This document shows, piece by piece, positions 1 through 12,050 of a DNA stretch of 64,000 nt. The notes under the pieces are model-generated. The model saw only the letters and a program-made list of their open reading frames with translations. It was not told the origin of the DNA and searched no databases. The position numbers were made by a program, and so were the translations under genes. Location: positions 1 through 64,000 of the forward strand of contig KV748225.1 of the NCBI GenBank assembly GCA_001692895.1, given 5' to 3'. The first letter of the stretch is position 1; each line of letters opens with the position of its first letter. Source of the stretch: Cenococcum geophilum 1.58. Taxonomy: Eukaryota > Ascomycota > Dothideomycetes > Gloniales > Gloniaceae.

Positions 1-1240
1 GGATAAAGGTCCTAGGTCTAAATGTATAGCTAGCAAAGCATCTCTATTTTAAATACCTTACCTTAATATATATACGGGTGGCCTATTTAGTTAGTACGCC
101 ATATTCTACTATTCTATAGTTACCGCTTTAAGCAGAGCCTTATACAGAGCTTTGAGTAGAGCCTCGTTTAGAGCTTTAAGTAGAGCTTCGCGTAGAGCTT
201 TGTGCAGAGCTTCGTGCAGAGCTTCGAGCAGAGCTTCGTGTAGAGCTTCGAGCAGAGCTTCGAGTAGAGCTTTATGCAGAGCTTCGTGCAGAGCTTCGTG
301 CAGAGCTTCGTGCAGAGCTTCGTGCAGAGCTTCGTGTGCAGAGCTTCGTGCAGAGCTTCGTGTAGAGCCACGTGCGGGCGTGTAGAGGTGCAGATGTGCA
401 GACGTGCAGACGTTCGTACGGGCGATTAATTGCAGAGACGTTTATAGAGACGATTGTATGGGCGTTCGTACGGACGTTCGTACGGGCGATTGTAGAACCT
501 TCCTAGTATATTAGCGCTGCGTGTTAGTAGAGCTTTGCAGCTCTATATAGGGCTTTAAGCAGAGCTTCGAGCAGAGCTTCGAGTAGAGCTTTTACAGAGC
601 TTCGTGTAGAGCTTCGTGCAGAGCTTCGTGCAGAGCTTCGCGCAGAGCTTCGCGCAGAGCTTCGTGCAGGGCTTCGCGCAGAGCTTCGTGCAGACCCCGT
701 GCAGAGTCACGTGCAGGCGTACAGACGTGTAGCTGTGCAGACGTGCGGATATTCGTACGGGCGATCAATTGCAGAGACGTTTGTAGAGACGATTGTATGG
801 GCAATTGATCGATTGATTGTATGGGCGTTCGTACAGGCGTTTGTACGAGCGAATGCAGAACCTTCCTAGTATATTAGCGCTGCGTGTTAGTAGAGCTTTG
901 GAACTCTATATAGGGCTTCGACCAGAGCCTTAACCAGAGCCTCGACCAGAGCCTTGACTAGAGCTTCGACCAGAGCTTCGACCAGAGCTTCGACCAGAGC
1001 TTTAAGCAGAGCCTCGTGCAGAGCTTCGTGCAGAGCCTCGTGCAGAGCTTTATATAGAGGTTGTGTTCGTGCAGGCGTTCGTGCAGGCGTTCGTGCAGGC
1101 GTCGTGCAGGTGTCGTGTAGGCTTCGTGCGGGCTTCGTGCAGGCTTCGTACAGCCTTTTGTACAGGCGTTCGTGCAGGCAGCAGAGGAGTAATAAATCAG
1201 GTAATAAGGTACAGAATGAATCTAGATATAATATATTAGC
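1..1240. repeat. 12-bp minisatellite blocks within a 363-bp higher-order repeat
   Basis: Three blocks (about 133-380, 545-712 and 915-1060) repeat a 12-bp unit close to CAGAGCTTCGTG. Between blocks lie CGTACGGGCG-type repeats and a unique stretch starting GAACCTTCCTAGTATATTAG at 495 and again at 858, so a larger unit of about 363 bp is itself duplicated. The unit length is a multiple of three, so all frames stay open and give tetrapeptide repeats ([12 protein letters not shown]); these are not genes. The same 12-bp unit is the third array of the composite elements elsewhere in the window, but those elements' ends are not visible here. Confidence 0.85.
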
Positions 1241-1563
1241 TATTTAGGTGTTTATCTACTATAAATATTGATATAGGAGGTCAAACGTTAAGGATTGGTG
1301 ATGGTTGATGGCTCTAGCTGAATGTTTACTGCTTTGGCGGTAATATTTAAGGCGAAACGTAGCGGTAACCACCAGGCCGTTCGCAATAATTTTGGCAGCG
1401 TTGAAATCGCCTTATAAAGTTCTAGAACATAACGTTGGCCGATTGTTTATAAAGGCGTTGGTTTGTTGTTGATTGATAGCTGAAAAATTAGTATGGCGCG
1501 CGAGTTTATATGAGGATTACATATAAATTAGCGCGCGGGACTAACAAATTTCCGAACCGTGTA
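1241..1563. other. No gene seen; moderately AT-rich spacer
   Basis: No convincing reading frame or repeat on either strand. Composition is less RIP-depleted than the neighbours. Confidence 0.5.
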
Positions 1564-1630
1564 CCAGACGATCATCATTATAAGCTGATTAATCTTTATG
1601 TAAGCAGCTTGTGATTGGATGATCGTCTGG
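1564..1630. repeat. Inverted repeat (hairpin) upstream of the left LTR remnant
   Basis: CCAGACGATCATC at 1564-1576 is matched by its reverse complement at 1618-1630, and the pairing extends inward imperfectly around CAGCTT. It occupies the place where the 5' half of the left LTR of chromovirus 1 should be, and has no counterpart in the right LTR. Confidence 0.7.
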
Positions 1631-1639
1631 GACCGAGAT

Positions 1640-1740
1640 AAATCACCTCCTTACGCCCTCGACCCTTACGATCGATCGCGCAACGTCTTGTAGACTCCTC
1701 GAATACATACGTCTTGTAGCCACTGCCCCGTCCCGTGATA
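1640..1740 (+). repeat. Partial left LTR of chromovirus 1
   Basis: Shares about 100 bp (from TCACCTCCTTACGCCCTCG to the CCGTGA end) with the right LTR. Sequence farther left does not match the right LTR, so the 5' half is missing, replaced or very diverged. The first internal bases (TTACGTTGCGCC) resemble those of chromovirus 2 and mark the probable primer-binding region. Confidence 0.8.
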
Positions 1741-4700
1741 TTACGTTGCGCCTTTTTACCACCGACACCTAGCCTACAACCAATTCTACGTCTCTATAAT
1801 ACTATAGGCGCTGCTAGAAGCAGCGTGCCTATAAGTTACCTTACTTTATACTTTTAAGGAACCCATAATAGTAAGATAATATTCCTTATTAGCTACTATA
1901 TTAAACCTAAAGAACAATCTAATACCTATACTTAACCTACGACGCCAATTAATCCCAGGAGAATTTGATTTATTAGCCCTAGCCTTAACCCCTAAGGAGA
2001 TGGACACTAATAATGTCTTATCTTTTATTAATTATATAACTACGGATAAGTAAGCGGAAGGGCTACTACCTATTAAAATTAAAATATGAGACGCTGAGAC
2101 GTTTGTAAAAATAGTAGCATAAGAACCTGATAAATACTACCGCCTTCTATAGAACTATTACCTAAGGCTTACATAAGCCGAGATGCGTACTACCTAAGAT
2201 TGTGATATTATCTAAGACCTATAAGCTTGCGAGGCGCTCGCCAACAACACGCGTTAAGAAACTAAAGATAACCTCCGCGTGTCTAAACGCGACGTCTAAC
2301 AGTTAAAGAAGGCTAAGATTGTACTTATTGCTACGGTCACTAAAAGAGAAGGTATAATTAAATACCTATAATCTTAGCTTAATAAGCATATTTATAATAA
2401 TGCTAGATACCTCTCTACTGTATATAATGCTACTTAAGTCTCTATACCCTTAGTAACTTTACCTACTTAACGCTTAATAGAGGGTTAGCGCTAAGCAGCT
2501 TTACCTAACGGGAACCCCTACTAAAGCAATAATAAAAGCTATAATGACCAAACCTAAGCTGCTACCGTAGGGTCTAATGCATATTACCCTAATCCCCTAG
2601 TTTTTTAGGGAGACCATAAAGAATATAGCCACTAAAAGATATAAATCCGTAAGAAACTAACTTAAAGTGCCTGCCTTTTTCCTACAAAAGACACTAAGAT
2701 TGGCTATATTATCGGGCGAATAAAGGGTATACTATTTAACAGACTCTTCGCCTAATAGGAGACTAATAGCCCCTAAAAGTGGTAGTCCTACTAAAAAGTC
2801 CTTAATGATCTTAACCTAATATACCGCAACTATAACCTACTGGCCACTAACTAAGCTAAACTACGTGCCCTAAAGATAAGCCCTACTAAATTATTTAATA
2901 AGTTCTATATTAAATTCCAGGAATACACCAAAGCCCTCGCCTAAGACGATACTAAAGACTAGAAAAATCTCCTTAAAAAAGTCACTTATTGCCTTAGTTA
3001 CGCAGCCGCCAGCTATAACTACAATAATGTTTATAATATGGTAGCAGCTATATAGAAGATTAAATAATAACTAAATTAGATCGCTACTATAAACCCCTAC
3101 CTAAAAACCTCCCTATAGAAGCCCTCCGGACCTACTAAACTACTAACGCCCACTACCCTAAGCAATACTACTGGTCCTAATATCGACCTTTCTATACTAA
3201 CCTTCCCATAGAAGCTACTAAATAGAGAACGCGAGCTACTTTAAAAGCTAAAGTGTTGCTATAGATATCGTTAAGAAGGCTGTTATAGCTATAGCCCAAA
3301 CTACCTAATAGCTAGGTTTAGCAGCTACTACCTAATACCTAACCTAGTACCTTAAACACTAAATATATTACTATATGCCACTACTATACAAAACGAAGAC
3401 GTAGTAATAGCGGTAGAGTCGGATATGGAAACGGAAAACACTAAGTCCTAGCCCTAAGTTGTAGGTTGGGACGCCCTAATAATAAGGGGATCTATATATC
3501 GGCCTACTTAATAGATAACTTAGTAAAGATAAATAGACGGAAACAGATAGTTTTACCTATAATAGGAACTACTGCCAAAAAACAATATAAAAGCCGTTCT
3601 ATAATTAATTGCGGAGCTACTAATAAATTTATAAATACCTAATTTGTATATACTTATAACCTACCTATCTTACCCCTTACTAAAGCCCGCGCCCTATAAC
3701 TCGCCAACGGTAGTTATACCTTATAGAAGATTACCTATATAGCACAACTCCACCTAGATATAAATGGGCACCAGGAAGAACTCTAGGCCTATATTACACC
3801 ACTTACTAACTACCCTATTATCCTTAGAATAAACTAGCTTAAACAATACAACCCCACCATTAACTGGAAAAAGAGAGAAGTAACCTTTAACTCTAAATAC
3901 TATAGAGAGACCTGCCTAGGATATAGCCTAGCCGCCTTTATTTACTCCCTAGGATACCAACCTAAGGAACCCCTTATTACCCTACCTATAACTAACTACC
4001 ACTATATAAGTGCCGCGGCCTTCTACCGCATAGCATATAGGAAAGGCTAAACCATTACCGCAGCCTTCCGATTATAACTATATAAGCTTAATAAAGAATA
4101 GGACCACGTCCTCTATAGTAATAGGATAGACATAGTTAACCTTCTAAAAAACGATGCCCCCGCAAAACTTTACGGACTTTTACCTTTAAACTTTAAGAAG
4201 TTTATAAAGCTTAAAAAAGGACTTACTAACGAGGAACTTTATAAGCTCCTCCCTAAGAGGTATTATAACTTTATTAACGTGTGCTCACAAAAGAGCGCAG
4301 ATATACTCCCCCTATATCAACCTAATAACTATGCCATTAATATTAAATAAGGAAAAATGCTACCCTATAAAAGACCCTACCTAATATTAAAAAATAAACT
4401 TCTAGTTGTTAAAAAGTATATCAACAAACACCTTAATAAAGGGTTTATTCGCCCCAGTATATCCCTAGCAGCCGCCCTTATCCTCCTTACTAAGAAGCTA
4501 GGAGGAGGTATTTAATTCTATGTTAACTATAGAGGACTTAACGCTATTACGATTAAGAACTAATACCCTGTACCGCTTATACGTAAGACTCTTAAGCGGC
4601 TTAGCTAAGCCAAAATCTATATTAAGCTCGATATCATCGCCGCCTTTAACCGCCTCCGAATATAAGAAGGTAATAAATAGAAAACCGCATTTATATCGCG

Positions 4701-7700
4701 CTTTGGCTAATTTAAATATACTGTTATACCCTTTAGCGTATATAACGGCCTAGGTAGCTTTTAAAGCTATATTAATAACGCCTTATAGGACTACCTTAAC
4801 GACTTCTACTCTGCGTATCTGGACGATATACTTATTTATAGTAATAACCCTTCTAAGTATACTAAGCACGTTTAAAAGGTCCTATAGCGCCTTAAGGACG
4901 TAGGACTTTATATTAATTTAAAGAAGTGCGAATTCTTAGTTATAGAAGTAAAATACCTTAAACTAATTGTTATTATTAAGGGTGTCCGTATGGACCCCAA
5001 GAAGGTATATATAATTACTGAATAGTAAACCCCTAACTGTATTAAAGACGTATAAGCTTTCCTTGGTTTTGCTAACTTTTATTAAAAATTTATATATAAC
5101 TTCTTAGATGTTATAGCACCACTTATAGCAATAATGCGAATAAAGGGCCTTTTTATAAAAGGAAGAAAAATATATTTACGTTTTATCTAGACGCTTAAAT
5201 ATAAGAAGGCGTTCTAAGACCTTAAAGATGCTTTTACTAAAGCACCTATTCTAGCTTACTTTATACTAGGACAATAACTCTATTTTAAGACTAACTCTTT
5301 AGACCACGTTAACACAGGCGTCCTTTCCTAGATAAGTAATAACGGTTTCCTCCACCTAGTCGCATTCTATTTATCTAAGCTTATACTATAAAAATATAAC
5401 TATAAGATCTATAATAAGGAACTTCTCGCGATTATATAAGCGTTTAAGGAATTCTAACCGGAACTCTCCTTAGTAGAACCTAACTAGCTAACTGAAGTCC
5501 TTACGGATCATCACAACCTTAAGTACTTTATAATTACGAAACAGCTAAACTAACGCCAAGTATACTGGAACAAGTTCCTCTCTAGTTTTAACTTTAAAAT
5601 CGCATATAGGCTAGAAGTATAAGGTACTAAGCCTAATAGCCTAATACGCCGCTTATAAGACCTTCCTTAGTCTAAAGATAACCCCTATAACCAGTTTTAA
5701 TAACAAACAATCCTAAAAGCACGGAATTTGGCCCTAGGTATACTACCTATAATAGAGCCAACTATACCTTAGCTCCACACCACAGAACTAGAATTACCTC
5801 CCAAAATTAACGAGCTTATTACTACGGTATATAACACCTCTATTGACCTATTACTATATTAACTTATTGCCGCAAAGACCGCCGGCGCCCATACGCTGCC
5901 GACTAAACTCTAAAGCTTAGGCTAGATTAATATAGTAGCCTTAAAAGTAAAAGAGAACAGGCTCTATTATAGAGGCCGTCTATTTATCCCTAACTTAGAA
6001 AATCTATAACGGCAACTAATCTAAATAGCCTACAACCTCTAATTAAGCGGCCACCTAGGCAGAGGAGGAACCTATAAGCTTCTTAGCCAATACTACTTCT
6101 GGCCTAAAATAATAGACTTAGTTAAACGCTTTATAGGCGCCTGCTACGGTTGTAAGCGCGCTAAGGCCTTTAATATAAAGTACTAAGGACTACTACACCC
6201 TCTATTAGTACCCATACGACAATAGGCAGATATTGCTATAGATTTCGTTGTTAACCTACTACCCTATAAGCGATATGGCCGTACCTATAAGAATATCCTT
6301 ATAATAATATACCGACTTATAAAAGAGCGCCACTATATCCCAACTGAAGGCGTAGCTGTTAGCGACGTTACTAACGCCTTTCTTCGCGAAATCTACCGAT
6401 TATATAGGTTACCTAACTTAATTACATCCGACTGAGGTATATAGTTCGGCTCTAATATATAGAGACGAATCTGCTAACGCCTTGGCATTTCTGTTAAGAT
6501 ATCTATATCCTTCTACTACAAAACTGCTAGGTAACTGGAAAATGCTAATGCTAGCATAAAAGCGTACCTACGACAGGTAGTCGCCTATAGTTAAGATAAC
6601 TGGGTAGATTACCTCCTACTAGGTGAATTCGCAGTAAATAACTATGTCTTAACTACTACAGGACTTACCCCGTTCTTCGTAAATAAGGAATATTACCCCT
6701 AATCCGGCATAGAACCACTAGAACCTATTAATAAGAAACTGCTATATAAAAAACGCCTTAAGATGCTACTTACCGACCAGTATGTAGACCGTATAAAAAA
6801 TCTACTTAACTACTGCAAGGGAGAAATGGCCTGGGCTTAAGTAAAGTAGGCCTACTTTGCCGACTATTATAGAACGCCACTACCGGAGATGCGTGTTGGC
6901 GACTGGGTATAGCTAGATGCACATAATATCTCTACGTAAAGGCCTATAAAGTCACTTAATTATAAGAACCTCGGCCCCTACCTAATTAAACGAGTTATTA
7001 ATAGGGGAGCCGTATACGAGCTAAAGCTCCTGCCTACCCTAGCTACCCGCGGGATATGGCCTGTATTTTACCTATAGCTACTATACCTTTACTAGCCTAA
7101 CCCCTTACTAGGGCAGATATAGCCTAAACCCCTACTAGTACTAATCCAAGATAAAAACGAAGACGAGAACTATAAGGAGTGGACCGTTAAACGAATTATT
7201 AACTCTAAATACTTTGGCAAAGGCAGAGGATAATGGCTTTACTATAGAGCTATATATATAGGATTTAATATAAATTAGCCAGAATGGCAACTATAGGAAG
7301 ACTTTAAAAATGCAAAGGATCTAATTAGCGACTTTTACCACGCGAACCTATAGAAACTAGGCCTAAGTAGAGATTTTATACCTAATCCTCTATAGGAGCC
7401 CTTATAGAGTTAAACTGTTATATATTGCCACGTAGGGGCAAATTGCCATTAGATTGCCGTTAGATTGCGGTAAAGTGCGATCACGTGACCGGAATATTGT
7501 TGAGATGTCTAGGAACTTTAACCGGCGGTTAAAGTTATCTAATTGGTTAGATTCTTAGATGCTAAGCCTTATTATATAACATTGTTTTAAGCCTTTAGCG
7601 ATACCCCCTTTTCTTCTTTTTTATACCCTAAGTGTCCCTTTTACATATATATAGTAACCATAGCGTCGCCGGAGCTCCGCCTCTATAGGAGGGGGGGTAG

Positions 7701-7892
7701 TGTTATGGAACCCTACCGCAGGGGCCTCTATAGGAGAGCCCCGTGCTCTTATATACACCTCGCGTACAGCTTATGTCAGCTACGCGTAGGTATATCACCT
7801 CCTTACGCCCTCGACCCTTACGATCGATCGCGTAACGTCTTATAGACTCCTTAAATACATACGTCTTGTAGCTACTGCCCCGTCCCGTGACA
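7701..7892 (+). repeat. Right LTR of chromovirus 1
   Basis: Begins TGTTATGGAACC after a G-rich polypurine tract (7690-7697) and ends CCGTGACA. It contains a short palindrome near 7760-7790 (CGCGTA...TACGCG) at the position where the left side has a different hairpin. Confidence 0.85.
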
Positions 7893-9900
7893 TTAAGCTT
7901 ATATAAGAATACACAAATAAGGGCATTATAATGGATATTATTAGTAGCACACTGTTCCATAAACACGTCCGCCTTATTAAGGAGTAGAGTGGCTTTCTAG
8001 TAAGTTACTATCTTAAAGATATAAGAAAGCCTCTCCTTAAGTATATCCGCGATCGTGCTTAATTCTCTAGTAGAGATCTACTTAGTTAGAAAAAGCGGTA
8101 ATTGTAAGGGAATAGAGACGTATAACGTAAAGTAGTCTCCTAAGGTATTCCGATATTGCCTCTGCTGTTAAGGCCTTACTAACACTAGACGGCCCACTAA
8201 TTTGCCTGTCTTAGTAGATGGTATAACTAATATTATAAAAGAGGGTATAGTAATATACTATAGGAGGGTAATAAGTCCGCGCCCTTTGCCTAATATAAAG
8301 TTATCTAAGATAGGGTAAGAGTCCTAAGATAAGTAGGTTTTACTAAGAGCTTAAATAATCTCCTTCTGCTAAGTAGGAATCCTAAGGTTATTAAAGGAAG
8401 AAGGGTTCTATATAATATTACTAATATTAGTAACTACAAACTTAACTATAACGCGTTAGTAAATGCCGCTTATATATAAGTAAAGATAACGTACGCTAGA
8501 GTTTATTACCTAAACTAAAACCTAGCACAGTTAGGCTGCTAATTAGGAAATCTTAATCCATTATTTTAGTTAAATCTACATTTATCCTCTTAATTTGGTC
8601 TTTTCTTTTATTTAAGCTCTTTACGGAATTATAGATGGCCTATAAGTCTAGTGTTTCCAGCAACTTGTTAATTTATAGTCTAGCGTAATTAGGGTTAATT
8701 TGCCGGAAATACGCCGTATTAACTATAATTCGGCTTTTAACAGAGACTTTAATCCTATTACCGTCTTTATCCTTATAGAAGGTAGTCCCTTAGTACTGGC
8801 GGTAGTGGACGCCTCTTAAGTTATTAAACGTTTGACTATATCCAATCAGCCATGCTCTAATCTCGCTTAATTTTTGGTAGTACTCCAGAGGAAATACCTA
8901 AAGGAAGTCTATCCGTTTTGTTCCGCGGAACTTCTTAATAGTAAGCTTAAGGGCGGCTTCTCCAAATACTTTCCCATTAAAATTAAAGTAGCGACAGTCT
9001 AGATGGAAGTACTTAGCTCCATCCAGTCTTACTTTCTCCTTACTATAATTATACTTAACGTATCTCGGTTTGCTGGTACTAGAATAGGTAGTATAGACCT
9101 CCGAGTTCGGCTTAAAGAGAGCCTAGAGTAGATTATACGTAATTTTATAGTTCTTAAAAAGGGGTTTAAGGCGTTTAGTTATAGATATATAGGTGGTTTT
9201 AATAAAGCTAATTAAGAGGTCCAGATATTCCAAATATACTTTATTCTTAAAGTTAACGTTTATACTACTTTAATATAATTCTAGTTCTAGGAGAAAATTA
9301 TATAGGACGTTTTATTTAACCTATACGCAGTATAAGCCGGCGAGTTTTAATAGCGGAGATTTTCTGTACCGAAGGCTTATCCTCTCTTAGGCAGATTCCG
9401 CGGATATCTTTAAGGACCTTTCTTAAAACGTCTCGCAACCCCTTAGACTTAACATTAATATAAGACGTAGAGTCTTTGGTTTTCTTATCTATAATTTATC
9501 TTTAGTAATTAAAGGCACTTATAAAGAGTATTATACCTACTAATTTAAATATAATTAACAAACATGTATTGGTCCAGTTTATTAACCTCTCCTATTAGGG
9601 CCACTAGCTTAGCAACCTTATACTAATAAGCTTTCTTATCCCAACTATAAAGAAATAGTGTTAGTAGGACTATATATGCACAACTATAAAGATATATACT
9701 TTATTTACCGTCTTATACTCTAACCTAGAGGCTTATAATATCGCTTTAGTTTTAGGGTCTTCTAGGGCTAGTAGCTCAACAACTAGGCCTTCTAGGGTAG
9801 AGGTAGAGGTAGACAACGTATTTATTACTATAGCTACCTTTAATAGCTCTAGGAATTATAAAGTATATTAAAGAGTAAGGGGCTGCTAAGCTGGTAATAG
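7893..9900 (-). pseudogene. AAA-family ATPase with N-terminal DUF7025-type domain, RIP-mutated and truncated
   Basis: Read on the minus strand, a long interrupted frame matches the fungal AAA-ATPase family whose N-terminal half carries the domain I remember as DUF7025. Visible pieces in order: LEDPKTKAIL (about 9760), GLRDVLRKVLKDIRGICLRE (about 9420), DLLISFIKTTY (about 9200), KFRGTKRID and FPLEYY (about 8900), FNNLRGVHYRQY (about 8800) and NPNYARL (about 8690). The Walker A region (GPSSVSKALTAE, 8160-8196) fits GPPGVGKTLTAE altered by RIP. A Walker B-like ATLLLNKADVFMEQ lies about 7960-8000. A 62-nt intron (8197-8258) separates GKGRGLITLL from the Walker A loop. The gene stops at the LTR of chromovirus 1 just after Walker B, and I do not find the rest left of that element. 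Many stops at former CAA/CAG/TGG codons make it non-functional. It may once have been duplicated, which would explain why RIP attacked it. Confidence 0.85.
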
Positions 9901-10540
9901 AGTAGGGCTGCCTAGAGGAGTGTTTAGGGTCTTTAATATAGTCTATATGTTGTCTAAAGGATAGAGCTAATTTAAAGTATAAAATTAGAGAGGTAGCTAA
10001 AGGAGGTTAATAGTACCGGTCTCTAGAGGAAAATTAGAGTGAGGAGCTAAGTATAGATAGTATTATTTCTTTAAAAGATCCGCCTTCTTTTATACCCTTT
10101 AATAGGACCTAAGCTGCTACTATGCCGCGAATGTTTACTAGAACCCGCTTTATGCCATATAAATACTTCCCCCTATTTATCTTAAGAGACGCTATATTAA
10201 TATCGCTTCTAATGTAGTATAGAACTTAACTAAGTAAAGGTGTATAATCCCGCCGTAACTGCAGAACCAGAGCCGTGGCTTATATTTAGTATCTTAGTTC
10301 CAACACTAGAGCGATATAAAAGGAGATACAATAGACACGCAGTTGTATATACAGTAGAGGCTTATAGCTGTCTAATATTGTTTAAACTAGAAACCTAAGG
10401 TAAAAAGAGATGTAACTGCTCTGATTAATGCATAAGTGCTAGGTAGATATCTTAATTAAAGTGAAGAGTATATGCGCTAGGCCTGAGTATCACTAGGGCT
10501 TTACTATATTCGTCCTAACCCCCGCTTACGAAACCTATAT
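9901..10540. other. RIP-mutated DNA without an assignable gene
   Basis: AT-rich, CpA-poor sequence. It may contain the 5' end or promoter of the ATPase pseudogene on the minus strand. No other family recognised. Confidence 0.4.
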
Positions 10541-10549
10541 ATAGCAGAT

Positions 10550-10650
10550 TATTCCCAATCTCATTCCTAATCTTATTCCCAATCTTATTCCCAATCTCAT
10601 TCTCATTCTTATTCTTATTCTCATTCTATTATTCCCATTCTTATTCCCAC
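10550..10650. repeat. ATTCCCAATCTT / ATTCTT simple repeat
   Basis: About 100 bp of imperfect 12-bp (ATTCCCAATCTT) and 6-bp (ATTCTT) units on the plus strand. Pyrimidine-rich; no hairpin. Confidence 0.85.
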
Positions 10651-10704
10651 CCTAATCACTTCTACCCTAACTTAGTTCTACTATTTTTTCCCTTTATACG
10701 CGCT

Positions 10705-11680
10705 ATGTCTTAATAAGCTAGAATACCCAAGAAGGCTATCTTATTACGCGGTTGGTTAATAGAAAAACTTAAGCAAGTAAGAGCAGAATTTAAAAATAAT
10801 ACTTATAAATTACTTTTATTACAAAAATCTCTAAAGATGTGTTGCGATTTACTAAAAGAGAGCAATATAATTCTGGACGGGAAAATAACGTTAACGCGCA
10901 GCAGAAGGCAATAAGTGCGCAATATTTTCATAGAAGTCTTCAGATCATTTGGCCCTAAAGTATTCCTATTATATATCTTAGCCGTACCTATTATAAAGCT
11001 ATATAAAATAAAATATAAGGATATCTTAGCAGATATTTAAACGTAGTGGAACGCTGCCGAGCACCTATAGGAGCTAACTGCGGCTGCTAAGCAATTCTAT
11101 GCGGTTAATTCGATTAGCACTCTAATCTCACTATTACGCAAGCGTTTATCCTTATAGGTAGCTATCGCCACTAGTAGAGAAACTCTTCTACCCTAAATAA
11201 CTTTATTACTAATTCTTAATAGAGCAAGGCTAATTGTAAAGCACGCCTTCTTTATCTAAGACGTATTTACTAGCCTTTAGTCCACAACCTTATAAAACGG
11301 ATCTAGACGTAAGGAGTACTTTATCTCAAAAATATCCTCTTTTAGACATTAATCTTTCCACGGGTATAAAAGGCCTTTTATTTTAAACGAATTGTTAATA
11401 ATTCTTATTAAAGGAATATTTGACAATAATTAAAGACGCTTAGTTACCGGAGAGGCATTCTAAAGCTCCACTTTCCTAAGACGCAAATTAAACGCTCGGT
11501 ATGCCGGTCTTAGACGCTTATTAACTAACTGCTTATTTATCTTAGAGGGAGATTTACCACGTAAAGAAAGCGCCCTCTTGTCTAATAATTAAATAAAAAA
11601 AGGTTAAATACCTTTCTTTAAAATTTAGTGTGTTTAATGCTTATCTAAAATAGATACCTCTTCTAAGAGTCCTTCTAGCG
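10705..11680 (+). pseudogene. Unrecognised RIP-mutated reading frame cut by chromovirus 2
   Basis: From an ATG at 10705 one plus-strand frame reads protein-like sequence for more than 900 bp, interrupted only by TAA/TAG at places fitting former CAA/CAG. Clean segments include KQVRAEFKNNTYKLLLLQKS, FIEVFRSFGPKVFLLYILAV, NAAEHL and LNELLIILIKGIFDNN. I do not recognise the family. The frame runs into the left LTR of chromovirus 2, and protein-like sequence resumes after the element's right end (17593-17795). It could be a host gene or the product of an unrecognised DNA transposon. Confidence 0.5.
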
Positions 11681-12050
11681 TGTTACGGGACACCCCCGTA
11701 ACACCTTGCATACGTCTACCTGTTTCCACCGACTTAGCAATTAGAGACTAACCGCGAAATAGCAATTTAACGGCAATCTAATGGCAATCTAACGGCAATC
11801 TACGGCATTCTGCTATATTCTGCTAAGTTCTACTAAATTCTACTAAGTTTTGCCAGGATTATGACCTGAACCCTATTTTACCTATATACGTGTTAACCAA
11901 GCAACCAAGTTAACGATATATGCCCTTTCTTCCCGTTTTCCTACCTTCTTTCCTTATGCAACGTCTTAACTTTATCACGCAGTTTATATATATAGCTTAA
12001 TAATACCTACTTCGCTATATATTATTACCGCTTATGCTTACTCCGTGACA
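11681..12050 (+). repeat. Left LTR of chromovirus 2
   Basis: 370 bp, starting with a small perfect hairpin (TGTTACGGG...CCCGTAACA, 11681-11703) and ending CCGTGACA. Short tandem repeats of TCTAATGGCAA type (about 11765-11810) and CTGCTAAGTT type (about 11815-11850) lie inside. Confidence 0.92.

Larger units (their letters stand above)
1640..7892 (+). mobile_element. Ty3/gypsy chromovirus fossil 1 (RIP-mutated)
   Basis: Fossil LTR retrotransposon, plus strand. The right LTR is 7701-7892 (192 bp, TG...CA), preceded by a purine tract. Only the last ~100 bp of that LTR is recognisable at the left (to 1740). Recognisable parts in order: gag-like region about 1780-3450, aspartic protease about 3590-3850, reverse transcriptase about 4330-5060 with a YLDD box, RNase H about 5200-5560, integrase about 5940-6900, and a C-terminal chromodomain about 7140-7380, which marks it as a chromovirus. 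It is thoroughly broken, with many tens of disruptions, nearly all of RIP type. LTR divergence is therefore not a usable clock; it predates or was hit by active RIP. Its right end abuts the AAA-ATPase pseudogene. Confidence 0.9.
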
